From Solobacterium sp. (lineage in GTDB: Bacteria; Bacillota_I; Bacilli_A; Erysipelotrichales; Erysipelotrichaceae): a stretch of DNA of 8,041 nt. Where the stretch lies: NCBI GenBank assembly GCA_016284975.1, contig JAEEPV010000079.1, positions 1 through 8,041 on the forward strand. The letters run 5' to 3'. Below the pieces are notes generated by a model. It was given only the letters and a program-made list of their open reading frames with translations. It was not told the origin of the DNA and made no database searches. Every line of letters begins with the position of its first letter. Position 1 is the first letter of the stretch. Of this stretch, positions 1 to 6,411 are shown piece after piece. The position numbers and the translations under genes are program-made.

Positions 1-2273
1 GGAACAGAGAATATCCTCGCATTCCCCAGGCCGACTTCACCGGTTTTATCTTTGAGGAGATTGCGCATGCGATTTTTCGGATCGAGTTTCTTCCGGTAAT
101 ACTCTGATGCCTCAAACATCTTCTCATCCGAAACCGGGACGGAATTATCCAGCAGATACGCAAAATAGTAAGATGGTCTGATCGTACCGCCTCTGTAAAG
201 AGTCTCGATATCTTTCAGAAGAATTGCCATGCCTGCACCGTCTGAAAGAAGATGAGACATCTGGAAGAACAGGTATTTGTTGAAGGTGGTCTTGATCAAA
301 CGGAAGCGAGCCAGCGGTTCTCCATATTCAAATGGCCGGATAAATGTCTTCTGAAGTTCCTTAACTTCCTCTTCAGACATTTTTTCAATTTCTACTACCG
401 GTGTATTGGGACTATACGTCTGAACAGGTCCTTCTTTATCGTTCTGCATAACTGCATTAAACGTGGAATTACTGCGGATATACGCATTCAGTGTATCCCT
501 GAATTTTTCAATACTGATTAACGGAGAGAGCTGATAACACGTAATGAAATCATGCGTACCGTTATTCAGCTCAACCCATATCCGTCTCTGCTGGAAATCC
601 AGCGGAAAGCGTTTTGTTCTTCCGATCTCTTCCTTTTTTTCATCGCTGAGACCCGAAGCGGATTCCGCTGTAAACAGATCCGAAATCTTCTCTGCTGTGC
701 GGCCGTTGTAAATGTGGCTGATATTCAAACCTTCAATATCCAGTTTTGACAGCAGTTCCATCGCACTCATGGAATTACCGCCAAGATCAAAGAAGTCATC
801 TTTGATTCCGACACGTTCCAGCTTAAGAACCTGTGCCATGGCTGCGGTCAGTTTCTCTTCAAGATCATTTCTTGGTGCGGCATATTCCGCAAACCGGACT
901 GTTTCCGGAAGTTTGAAAACATTGCGGTTCACTTTTCCGGTTGCAGATATCGGTGCTTTTTCAATATGGATGAAGTAAGAAGGAATCATATAGTACGGAA
1001 GAACATGTTTAAGTTTTTCACGTGCTTCCTCTTCATCAATTGTGATCGGATCCGTATAGTAAAGCGCAACCACGCCCTCTTTTTCAAATCCTTTGGCTGC
1101 ACACCAGGAAAGTCCAAGTTCCTTTCTGCAGACGGTCTCAATTTCAGTCGGCTCAATACGGTTGCCATTGATATTAAACATATCGTCAAGACGTCCGACA
1201 ATTGTGTAGAAACCGGATTCATCCCTTCGTGCAATATCTCCGGTATGAACAAATCCGTCACGGAACACTTTGGAGGCCTCTTCGGGGAGATTGATATAGC
1301 CTCTTACATAGAAATTCTTAAAACAGATTTCTCCTTCTCCGGGTCCTTCTATACGATTACCTTCTTCATCTTCCAGATGCAGATCGATGCCCGGTACGAC
1401 AGGTTTACCAGCCGGAGTCCGGTCATAGCGTTTTGTAACAGGCATTACCAGTAACGGGAATCCTGCTTCTGTCATGGAGTAATAGTTCAGAAGTGAAGGT
1501 TTACCGCCTTCATAGTAAATACCGTCTGCGTGCTCCCCGCCCATAAGAACTTCTCTCAGGAACGGACTTGGATTGGTATACACACGGATAAACGACGGCG
1601 GAAGAAAGGTATCAACAATCTCATGTTCAATCAGGAATTTGTGCATTCCGCGAAGGTCACGAAGCAGCCGTTCTGAAACAATATAGGTTGTGCGTGCGAC
1701 GCACATGCAGTTCAGTGCAAGCAGAATTGAGGCAACCGCATAAAACGGAGCCGTAAAACAGGTATGCAGCTCCTCATATTCATCCTGTGGAGGATAAAGT
1801 GATAAACAGAAGTCGATATTGCCCATTTCATGGAGAACACCTTTCGGTCTGCCGGTCGATCCGGAAGTATAGACAACAAATGCCGCATCATGAGGATCCG
1901 GTTCAATGTATCCATCATATGGCTGTTGTTCATTCTGAATTGTTTTGTAAGTTTCTTCATCGATCTCGCATTTCTGATTCAGTTCACTGCGGATAAATGC
2001 GATTCTCTCAGGCGGATAAGAACTGTCAATGTTGCAGAAAGCGCATCCTGCTCGTAATACACCCAGCATGGAAGCCATGGAAGAAACGCTTCTTGGAAGC
2101 ACGATCAGACAGATATCTTCTTTTCCATACCCATTCGCCTTCAGCCAGGATGTGACCCTGCCGGACTCCTCCCATAATTCTCTGTATGTCAGTGCACGAT
2201 TATCATCCTGAAATGCAATACGGTCGGGATACTTTGTGCAGTTGTTGCTGATACGGTCTAATAACTGGCTCAT
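1..2273 (-). CDS. Nonribosomal peptide synthetase, A-PCP-C order, 3' end cut by window edge
   Basis: About 757 residues are visible from the ATG at 2271-2273 and the frame is open to the left edge. Adenylation domain (about 1-455): YTSGSTGRPKG core 3 at 135-145, NYYSMTE core 5, HTGD core 7 near 343, GRLDD...RIEPTEIE core 8 at 360-379, and SATGKVNR core 10 with catalytic Lys447. Carrier domain: DDFFDLGGNSM, with Ser501 as the phosphopantetheine site. Condensation domain begins near 556 (FPLDFQQRRIW); its active motif reads SHLLSDG, keeping the second, catalytic His (674), Asp678 and Gly679 but with Ser for the first His. Known of the family: A domains activate a carboxylic acid as an adenylate, load it on the carrier thiol, and the C domain joins it to an acceptor. 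The core 4 segment (about 172-195) has no Asp, so the substrate may not be a standard alpha-amino acid. A gene starting with A rather than C fits an initiation module. The start is supported by AAAGGGGG 5-10 nt upstream. Product unknown. Confidence 0.93.
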   Translation of the reverse strand, partial: MSQLLDRISNNCTKYPDRIAFQDDNRALTYRELWEESGRVTSWLKANGYGKEDICLIVLPRSVSSMASMLGVLRAGCAFCNIDSSYPPERIAFIRSELNQKCEIDEETYKTIQNEQQPYDGYIEPDPHDAAFVVYTSGSTGRPKGVLHEMGNIDFCLSLYPPQDEYEELHTCFTAPFYAVASILLALNCMCVARTTYIVSERLLRDLRGMHKFLIEHEIVDTFLPPSFIRVYTNPSPFLREVLMGGEHADGIYYEGGKPSLLNYYSMTEAGFPLLVMPVTKRYDRTPAGKPVVPGIDLHLEDEEGNRIEGPGEGEICFKNFYVRGYINLPEEASKVFRDGFVHTGDIARRDESGFYTIVGRLDDMFNINGNRIEPTEIETVCRKELGLSWCAAKGFEKEGVVALYYTDPITIDEEEAREKLKHVLPYYMIPSYFIHIEKAPISATGKVNRNVFKLPETVRFAEYAAPRNDLEEKLTAAMAQVLKLERVGIKDDFFDLGGNSMSAMELLSKLDIEGLNISHIYNGRTAEKISDLFTAESASGLSDEKKEEIGRTKRFPLDFQQRRIWVELNNGTHDFITCYQLSPLISIEKFRDTLNAYIRSNSTFNAVMQNDKEGPVQTYSPNTPVVEIEKMSEEEVKELQKTFIRPFEYGEPLARFRLIKTTFNKYLFFQMSHLLSDGAGMAILLKDIETLYRGGTIRPSYYFAYLLDNSVPVSDEKMFEASEYYRKKLDPKNRMRNLLKDKTGEVGLGNARIFSV

Positions 2274-2277
2274 GAAA

Positions 2278-2285
2278 CCCCCTTT
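2278..2285 (-). promoter_or_regulatory. Ribosome binding site of the NRPS gene
   Basis: The minus strand reads AAAAGGGGG just before the ATG at 2273, a G-rich Shine-Dalgarno with a short spacer (about 4-5 nt). It fixes the start at 2273. Confidence 0.7.
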
Positions 2286-2312
2286 TTCAAGCATCCGCAA
2301 AATTTCTATTTG

Positions 2313-2318
2313 ATTATA
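2313..2318 (-). promoter_or_regulatory. Promoter -10 for the NRPS gene
   Basis: A perfect TATAAT lies on the minus strand about 40 nt upstream of the NRPS ATG, giving a predicted transcript start near 2306 and a leader of about 33 nt. No good TTGACA-like -35 is found at 16-18 bp spacing (only A/T-rich hexamers such as ATAAAA), so an activator may be needed. Repeated CGTAA motifs lie just upstream. Confidence 0.55.
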
Positions 2319-2351
2319 CCTTTAAAAAATAATAGTTTTATACACCATATT

Positions 2352-2397
2352 ACGTAACCTTAACAATAACGTAAATGTGCTCTTAAAACGCGTAACC
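2352..2397. repeat. Three short CGTAA direct repeats upstream of the NRPS promoter
   Basis: On the plus strand the motif occurs as ACGTAACC (2352-2359), AACGTAA (2368-2374) and CGTAACC (2391-2397). CGTAA starts at 2353, 2370 and 2391, so the copies are 17 and 21 bp apart, close to two helical turns. They lie 35-80 bp upstream of the -10, where an activator or repressor array could sit. Short motifs in A/T-rich DNA can recur by chance. Confidence 0.3.
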
Positions 2398-2462
2398 ATC
2401 TGATATGTCTGGCGGTTTTTTTTATCTGCTTTGCCATCCGGTTCCCTGTCCCGATGATTTAT

Positions 2463-2499
2463 AAAAAAATGCAGGACCTGTTTAGGAGATGGTCACTGC
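2463..2499 (-). terminator. Intrinsic terminator of the CPBP gene
   Basis: On the minus strand GCAGTGACC (2499-2491) pairs with GGTCCTGC (2478-2471), leaving one bulged T and a 12-nt loop. It is followed, after one A, by seven T residues (2469-2463). It lies about 50 nt past the CPBP stop codon and separates that unit from the NRPS gene. Confidence 0.8.
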
Positions 2500-2550
2500 A
2501 GTTATTATGCTTGATTTATTTCGCCAAAGGCGGGAAGAAACTCTGATGAT

Positions 2551-3480
2551 CTAGAGCTGCAGGGACAGCACGACATTAACAATGAAAATTGCGATACAGA
2601 TGACAATCGAAAGCGAAGTCAGCAGGATTTTCCACAGCTTCGGATCCGTCGCACCATAGCGCACCATACCGGTATCGACCCGCTTCTGGAAGACAAACAG
2701 TCCGGCAAATATATAAATCAGAACGATAAACAGCGTAATCAGCCAGAGATAATTGCCCGGGATAACATTGAGTCCCCAGAGGAACAGAGAAAGTGCGATA
2801 TGAACAATAATAGCCGGCTGGATCGAATGATAACGCAGCGTGATCAGTGACAGATACCATCCAACGACAAATGCGGGCAGTGCATCTACCAGATTTGCCT
2901 GAGCAATCGCATACAGGAACGCGGAACCGATAACCCCGAAGTAACGTCCATAATGTCCGAGCTGACGCTGGATGATACCGCGGAAAATGTATTCGTCACA
3001 GATTGGCTTGATAATTACAAAGTAAGCAACATATACGAGATTCTTCAGAATTGACTCATTGGTTGAAAAATCCCCCAGATATGGATATTCCGTCGCCTGC
3101 GTATGGAAGAAAAAGTAAAAAAGCGTAGAGACGGATGTGACCAGCAGATTCAGACCAATGCCGATACAGATCAGGGCAAGCACCCGGTCGATCCGTAATC
3201 TCGGGTTCTTCAGATAATCACGGATATCCAGATGCAAGAACAGCGAGGAGATCGTAAACGGCACAAGTGTCACAAACAACAACAAAATGATGGATGCACA
3301 GAGACTTGCAAGGTCCGGATCCACCCCGTTCAGCACATTCGGGAAATAACGCTCTGTATAGATCAGAGCGTACTTAACTGCGACACTGAGTAATACGTAT
3401 ATCAGCAGCGATCTCCCGAAGTGATTGATCTGCTTCTTCGCCTGTTTCGTAGTAATAACTACAGGCGCTTGTTTTCCCAT
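2551..3480 (-). CDS. CPBP (Abi/CAAX-protease-like) family multipass membrane protein
   Basis: A 309-residue protein with about eight hydrophobic segments (around 24-41, 60-80, 98-124, 148-160, 180-195, 199-216, 222-240, 244-266 and 284-307) and a basic N-terminus. The CPBP signature sits in the middle: D162-E163-Y-I-F-R167-G168 corresponds to the EExxxR motif, then SAFLYAIAQAN (186-196), then QPAIIVHIALS (221-231) ending in the fourth motif. Known of the family: membrane-embedded glutamic-type endopeptidases related to Rce1, acting in processing of membrane substrates, bacteriocin maturation or self-immunity. Here the His usual in the third motif is Gln194 and the Asn usual four residues after His227 is Ser231, so activity may be changed or lost. 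It has its own promoter and terminator and stands as a single-gene unit between the EF-G-like and NRPS genes. Start supported by AAAGG about 10 nt upstream. Substrate unknown; a link to the neighbouring NRPS is only a guess. Confidence 0.85.
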   Translation of the reverse strand: MGKQAPVVITTKQAKKQINHFGRSLLIYVLLSVAVKYALIYTERYFPNVLNGVDPDLASLCASIILLLFVTLVPFTISSLFLHLDIRDYLKNPRLRIDRVLALICIGIGLNLLVTSVSTLFYFFFHTQATEYPYLGDFSTNESILKNLVYVAYFVIIKPICDEYIFRGIIQRQLGHYGRYFGVIGSAFLYAIAQANLVDALPAFVVGWYLSLITLRYHSIQPAIIVHIALSLFLWGLNVIPGNYLWLITLFIVLIYIFAGLFVFQKRVDTGMVRYGATDPKLWKILLTSLSIVICIAIFIVNVVLSLQL

Positions 3481-3509
3481 CGTTTAATACCTTTACTTAA
3501 AACAGGACT

Positions 3510-3538
3510 ATTATAGTACAAGTATTATTCAATTTTAA
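3510..3538 (-). promoter_or_regulatory. Promoter of the CPBP gene
   Basis: Minus-strand TATAAT at 3510-3515 lies 30 nt upstream of the CPBP ATG (predicted start near 3503). The 17-18 bp spaced -35 would be TTAAAA or TTTAAA (about 3533-3539), which is poor, and it coincides with the T-tract of the preceding terminator. One unit ends and the next begins within about 50 bp. Confidence 0.5.
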
Positions 3539-3560
3539 AGGGAGAGACATTGTCTCTCCC
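3532..3560 (-). terminator. Intrinsic terminator of the ankyrin/EF-G-like operon
   Basis: A perfect 9-bp stem on the minus strand, GGGAGAGAC (3560-3552), 3-nt loop, GTCTCTCCC (3548-3540), followed by TTTAAAAT. It starts 30 nt after the EF-G-like stop codon. The T-tract is interrupted and faces only the minus-strand direction; on the plus strand the stem is followed by CTGCCGG. Confidence 0.78.
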
Positions 3561-3589
3561 CTGCCGGATTTAATGGATATTGATCCGGA

Positions 3590-5662
3590 TTACGCTTCTG
3601 CCTTCGCTTTCGCAGCAGCGATTACCTTATCCGCAACTTCCTTCGGAGCCGGCTGGTAGCGGTCAAATTCAACTACGTATTTGCCGCGTCCCTGTGTCAT
3701 GGAACGAAGATCATTTGCATAAGTCAGGATCTCGGACATCGGAGCTTCCGCCACAATCACCTGCTCATTGTCTTCATTCATCTGCATATCAAGAATGAGG
3801 CCTCTGCGTTTGGTAACATCACCCATCAGTGTACCGGTATATTCTTCCGGTGCGATGACCGTGATCTTTCCGATCGGCTCAAGCAGAACCGGATTTGCCT
3901 TCGGCATCGCTGCGTTGTAGGCAAGACGTGCTGCTTCCTTGAATGCAACTTCCTTGGAGTCTACCGGATGGTAGGAACCATCGAAGAGTGTAGCCTTAAC
4001 ACCGACAACCTTGAAGCCGGCGAGAACGCCCTTGTTCATGCAGTCACGCAGACCCTGTTCGGTCGGCGGGAAGTACTGTTTCGGAACTGCGCCGCCGAAG
4101 ACTTCTTCCGCAAAGACCATATCTTCGCTATCCGTCGGCTCAAAGCGAACCCAGACGTCACCATACTGACCGGCGCCGCCGTTCTGCTTCTTGTATTTAC
4201 CCTGAGCTTCTGCCTTACCGCGAATCGTTTCACGATACTGAACGGTAGGAATGGATGTGGTTACTTCAACCTTGTACTTGCTCTTGAGCTTGGAGAGGAT
4301 CAGATCGGTATGCTGATCGCCGAGAGAATACAGAACCTGCTCATGCGTTTCGGAATTCTTATCAAGACGGATCGTATGATCTTCTTCACACATGTTCTTG
4401 ATGCCAACGGACATCTTGTCTTCGTCTGCCTTGGTCTTCGGCCAGATTGCATACCCGAGCATCGGTTTCGGGAAATCAATCGGTGGATAGTGTACAACCT
4501 TCGAAGAAGTGCAAAGAGTATCGTTGGTCTGTGTGCTCTGCAGTTTTACAACCGCACCGATATCACCGGTGAACAGTTTTCCGACACCGTTCTGGAACTT
4601 GCCGGTAATGACATAGACCTGAGAAACCTTTTCGTTGACGTCCTTGAGGCTGTTGAGAACCTGAGAATCAGAGCTCAGAACACCGGACATGACCTTCAGA
4701 TAAGAAATCTTACCAACGAACGGGTCAATGACAGTCTTGAAGACAAATGCGGACATTGCTTCGTTTTCGTTGGTTTCCATATCGATCAGATCGCCCTTGG
4801 CATTGACTGCCTGAACACGGCCCTTCTCGGCATAGCTCGGGAAATACTCTGTGATCAGATCCATGATACGCTCGATACCAATCTGTTCGGTTGCAGTTCC
4901 GCAGTATACCGGACGGATTTCGCCGGAGCGTACACCGATACGAAGCCCCTTTGCGACTTCGTGCATATCGAATTCTTCGCCCGCGAAGAATTTTTCCATC
5001 AGTTCATCATCCGTGCTGGCGATTGCCTCTGCAATCTCTGCATAGTATTCTTCAACCTGGTCCTGAAGTTCAGCAGGAACATCCTGTGCTTCCTTGCGGT
5101 TGTCGTGATACCAGGCTTTCTTACGGAGAATGTTAACGGAACCGACTGATTTTCCGTCCTTAACAATCGGCATTTCAAACGGAATAACGGTCTTTCCGAA
5201 TTTATCCCGAAGTTCACTCAGTGCTTCGTCAAAGTGTGCATTCGGATCATCCATCTTGTTGATGAAGAAGATTGTCGGCAGTTTACGCTTGGAAACCGCT
5301 TCTTTCCAGGCACGCTCCGTACCTGCTTCAACACCTTCTTTGCCATCCACAACGATCAGTGCGTTATCGCCGACGGTAAGACCTGTGATTTCTTCTCCTT
5401 CGTAATCCATGTAGCCCGGAGTATCGATGAAGTTGATTTTCATGCCCTTCCATTCAACCGGTGCCAGATGGCAATAGCAGGAGAGTCCGCGCTTACCTTC
5501 TTCCGGATCGAAGTTCAGATAAGTTGTGCCGTCATTATTTTTCCCAAATTTATCGATCTGCTTGTTGAAATGCAGGCAGGCTTCGATCAGTGTGCTTTTT
5601 CCAGCTCCGGAATGTCCCAATACTGTTACATTTCGAACCTGATTAGCAAGATAATCTTTCAT
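3590..5662 (-). CDS. EF-G-like translational GTPase (EF-G paralogue, DTPGY type)
   Basis: A 690-residue protein, the usual length of EF-G, with all five domains. GTPase domain: P-loop GHSGAGKS (16-23), switch I RGLS (58-61), G3 DTPGY (80-84), G4 NKMD (135-138), and a G' insert to about 270. Domain II is about 300-390, III about 398-470, IV about 475-595 with the tip sequence DGSYHPVDS (561-569), V about 597-680 (YTGTLMGDVTKRRG). Canonical EF-G has DTPGH and RGIT; here the GTPase-activating His is Tyr84 and the switch Thr is Ser61. That combination marks the EF-G-like paralogue group (compare mycobacterial FusA2-type proteins) rather than housekeeping FusA. It is also not the usual FusA setting: no rpsL, rpsG or tuf nearby. 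The intact domain IV tip suggests it still enters the ribosomal A site. It follows the ankyrin gene by 13 nt, and its AAGGGGG ribosome site overlaps that gene's TAA stop, so the two are probably translated in a coupled way. Cytosolic; exact role not known. Confidence 0.92.
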   Translation of the reverse strand: MKDYLANQVRNVTVLGHSGAGKSTLIEACLHFNKQIDKFGKNNDGTTYLNFDPEEGKRGLSCYCHLAPVEWKGMKINFIDTPGYMDYEGEEITGLTVGDNALIVVDGKEGVEAGTERAWKEAVSKRKLPTIFFINKMDDPNAHFDEALSELRDKFGKTVIPFEMPIVKDGKSVGSVNILRKKAWYHDNRKEAQDVPAELQDQVEEYYAEIAEAIASTDDELMEKFFAGEEFDMHEVAKGLRIGVRSGEIRPVYCGTATEQIGIERIMDLITEYFPSYAEKGRVQAVNAKGDLIDMETNENEAMSAFVFKTVIDPFVGKISYLKVMSGVLSSDSQVLNSLKDVNEKVSQVYVITGKFQNGVGKLFTGDIGAVVKLQSTQTNDTLCTSSKVVHYPPIDFPKPMLGYAIWPKTKADEDKMSVGIKNMCEEDHTIRLDKNSETHEQVLYSLGDQHTDLILSKLKSKYKVEVTTSIPTVQYRETIRGKAEAQGKYKKQNGGAGQYGDVWVRFEPTDSEDMVFAEEVFGGAVPKQYFPPTEQGLRDCMNKGVLAGFKVVGVKATLFDGSYHPVDSKEVAFKEAARLAYNAAMPKANPVLLEPIGKITVIAPEEYTGTLMGDVTKRRGLILDMQMNEDNEQVIVAEAPMSEILTYANDLRSMTQGRGKYVVEFDRYQPAPKEVADKVIAAAKAKAEA

Positions 5663-5670
5663 CGTTCATT

Positions 5671-5677
5671 CCCCCTT
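5671..5677 (-). promoter_or_regulatory. Ribosome binding site of the EF-G-like gene, overlapping the ankyrin stop
   Basis: Minus-strand AAGGGGG lies 8 nt before the ATG at 5662; its first two bases belong to the TAA stop of the ankyrin gene (5678-5676). A ribosome ending the ankyrin gene would stand on the start region of the next gene. Another ATG at 5667-5669 is out of frame. Confidence 0.7.
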
Positions 5678-6344
5678 ATTTCAGAATATCCTTGAGATCC
5701 GCGAGGCATTCCTTGCGGACATAGTGAATTGCCATGTTTCCGTCATAGTCTGTCTTGTTCTTATCTGCACCATTCTCGAGCAGGAAATTAACAAGTTCCG
5801 GATATCCGCTGTACGCGGCACGCATCAGCGCAGTGCAGCCCTTGTTGTCAGCAGCGTTGATATCTGCACCTGCTTCAACAAGCGATTTGATGACATCTGC
5901 CTTATATGCATTTACTGCTTCCATCAGTGCGGTGCGGCCCTGTTCATCACGGGCATTGACATCTGCACCCTTGGAAATCAGGTAATCAACAACTTCAAGC
6001 TCACCAAGCAGAGCTGCTCTCATGAGAGAGGTACGGCCTCTGTTATCGTGGGAGTTCACATCTGCACCGGCATGTTCCAGCATCTTGCAGATTGCGAGAT
6101 GACCCTTCTTGGCTGCACCCATCATTGCAGTTTTGTTGTTTTTGTCTCTTGCACGGGTGTCTGCTCCGTTATCCAGAAGATAACGAACGATATCTTCATA
6201 GCCGCGCTTTGCACTGCGCATCAGTGCGGTACGGCCGTCTCCGTTGGCAACATTGACATTTGCGCCTTTGGAAACCATCGAGCAGACTTTTTCAAAATCT
6301 CCTCTTCCCGCTGCATCAAAGAATTCCTGATTGATCTGATCCAT
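5676..6344 (-). CDS. Ankyrin-repeat protein, cytosolic
   Basis: A 222-residue protein made almost wholly of ankyrin units with no signal peptide or membrane segment. The loop motif GA(D/N) occurs at residues 27, 60, 93, 126, 159 and 192, exactly 33 apart, each followed by a (T/R/C)(T)(A/S)(L/M)M-type helix start such as RTALMRSA and CTALMRAA. The first unit (about 5-25) and the last (about 202-222) look like capping units. Known of the family: ankyrin arrays bind other proteins and have no catalysis of their own. The gene is first in an operon with the EF-G-like GTPase 13 nt downstream, so a partner role for that GTPase or for ribosomes is a reasonable but untested inference. The start is set by AAGGAGGA about 8 nt upstream. 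The leader in front of it carries a reading frame and a terminator-like hairpin, which suggests conditional expression. Confidence 0.93.
   Translation of the reverse strand: MDQINQEFFDAAGRGDFEKVCSMVSKGANVNVANGDGRTALMRSAKRGYEDIVRYLLDNGADTRARDKNNKTAMMGAAKKGHLAICKMLEHAGADVNSHDNRGRTSLMRAALLGELEVVDYLISKGADVNARDEQGRTALMEAVNAYKADVIKSLVEAGADINAADNKGCTALMRAAYSGYPELVNFLLENGADKNKTDYDGNMAIHYVRKECLADLKDILK
5764..6266. repeat. Ankyrin coding repeats with exact 99-bp period
   Basis: The plus-strand motif TCTGCACC, or a close variant, begins at 5764, 5863, 5962, 6061, 6160 (TCTGCTCC) and 6259 (TTTGCGCC). Each step is exactly 99 bp, or 33 codons, with no insertion or deletion. It encodes the GAD/GAN turn of each ankyrin unit on the minus strand. 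Confidence 0.9.
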
Positions 6345-6351
6345 TATTTAA

Positions 6352-6359
6352 TCCTCCTT
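6352..6359 (-). promoter_or_regulatory. Strong ribosome binding site of the ankyrin gene
   Basis: Minus-strand TAAGGAGGA lies 7-8 nt before the ATG at 6344, close to the ideal Shine-Dalgarno. It fixes the start and shows that translation efficiency is unlikely to limit expression; control is more likely at the upstream hairpin. Confidence 0.85.
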
Positions 6360-6382
6360 AATATTCTTTGAAACGGTAGAAC

Positions 6383-6411
6383 AAAAAAGATGGACACACA
6401 CGTTCCATCTT
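6383..6411 (-). terminator. Terminator-like hairpin in the leader, about 40 nt before the ankyrin start
   Basis: Minus strand AAGATGGA (6411-6404), 9-nt loop, TCCATCTT (6394-6387), with an unbroken run of six T (6388-6383). The 8-bp stem plus U-tail is a standard intrinsic terminator in form. It lies 230 nt after the mscS stop, beyond a separate promoter, so it is better read as a leader attenuator than as the mscS terminator. On the plus strand the stem is followed by A residues, so it works in one direction only. Confidence 0.72.

Noticed and set aside
966..1454. 162-codon plus-strand frame
   Set aside because: It is antisense to the NRPS adenylation domain, whose conserved cores run unbroken through the region.
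2401..2422. Plus-strand T-run after GGCGG as a plus-strand terminator
   Set aside because: No stable stem precedes it and no plus-strand gene reads into it.
2521..2534. CGCC-AAA-GGCG hairpin downstream of the CPBP stop
   Set aside because: Only 4 bp and no U-tail; the stronger hairpin at 2463-2499 explains termination.
3968..5149. 393-codon open frame on the plus strand
   Set aside because: It lies wholly opposite the EF-G-like gene, has no recognisable domain or ribosome site, and follows from the codon bias of that gene.
3590..5662. Tetracycline-type ribosome protection protein (Tet(M) family)
   Set aside because: The G3 DTPGY and switch I sequence fit EF-G-like paralogues, and the domain IV tip YHPVDS follows the EF-G pattern rather than the Tet(M) loop as I recall it. 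A phylogeny would decide.
5724..6371. 215-codon plus-strand frame with repeated Cys-Thr motifs
   Set aside because: It is the mirror of the ankyrin repeats; its periodic look comes from the 99-bp repeat on the other strand.
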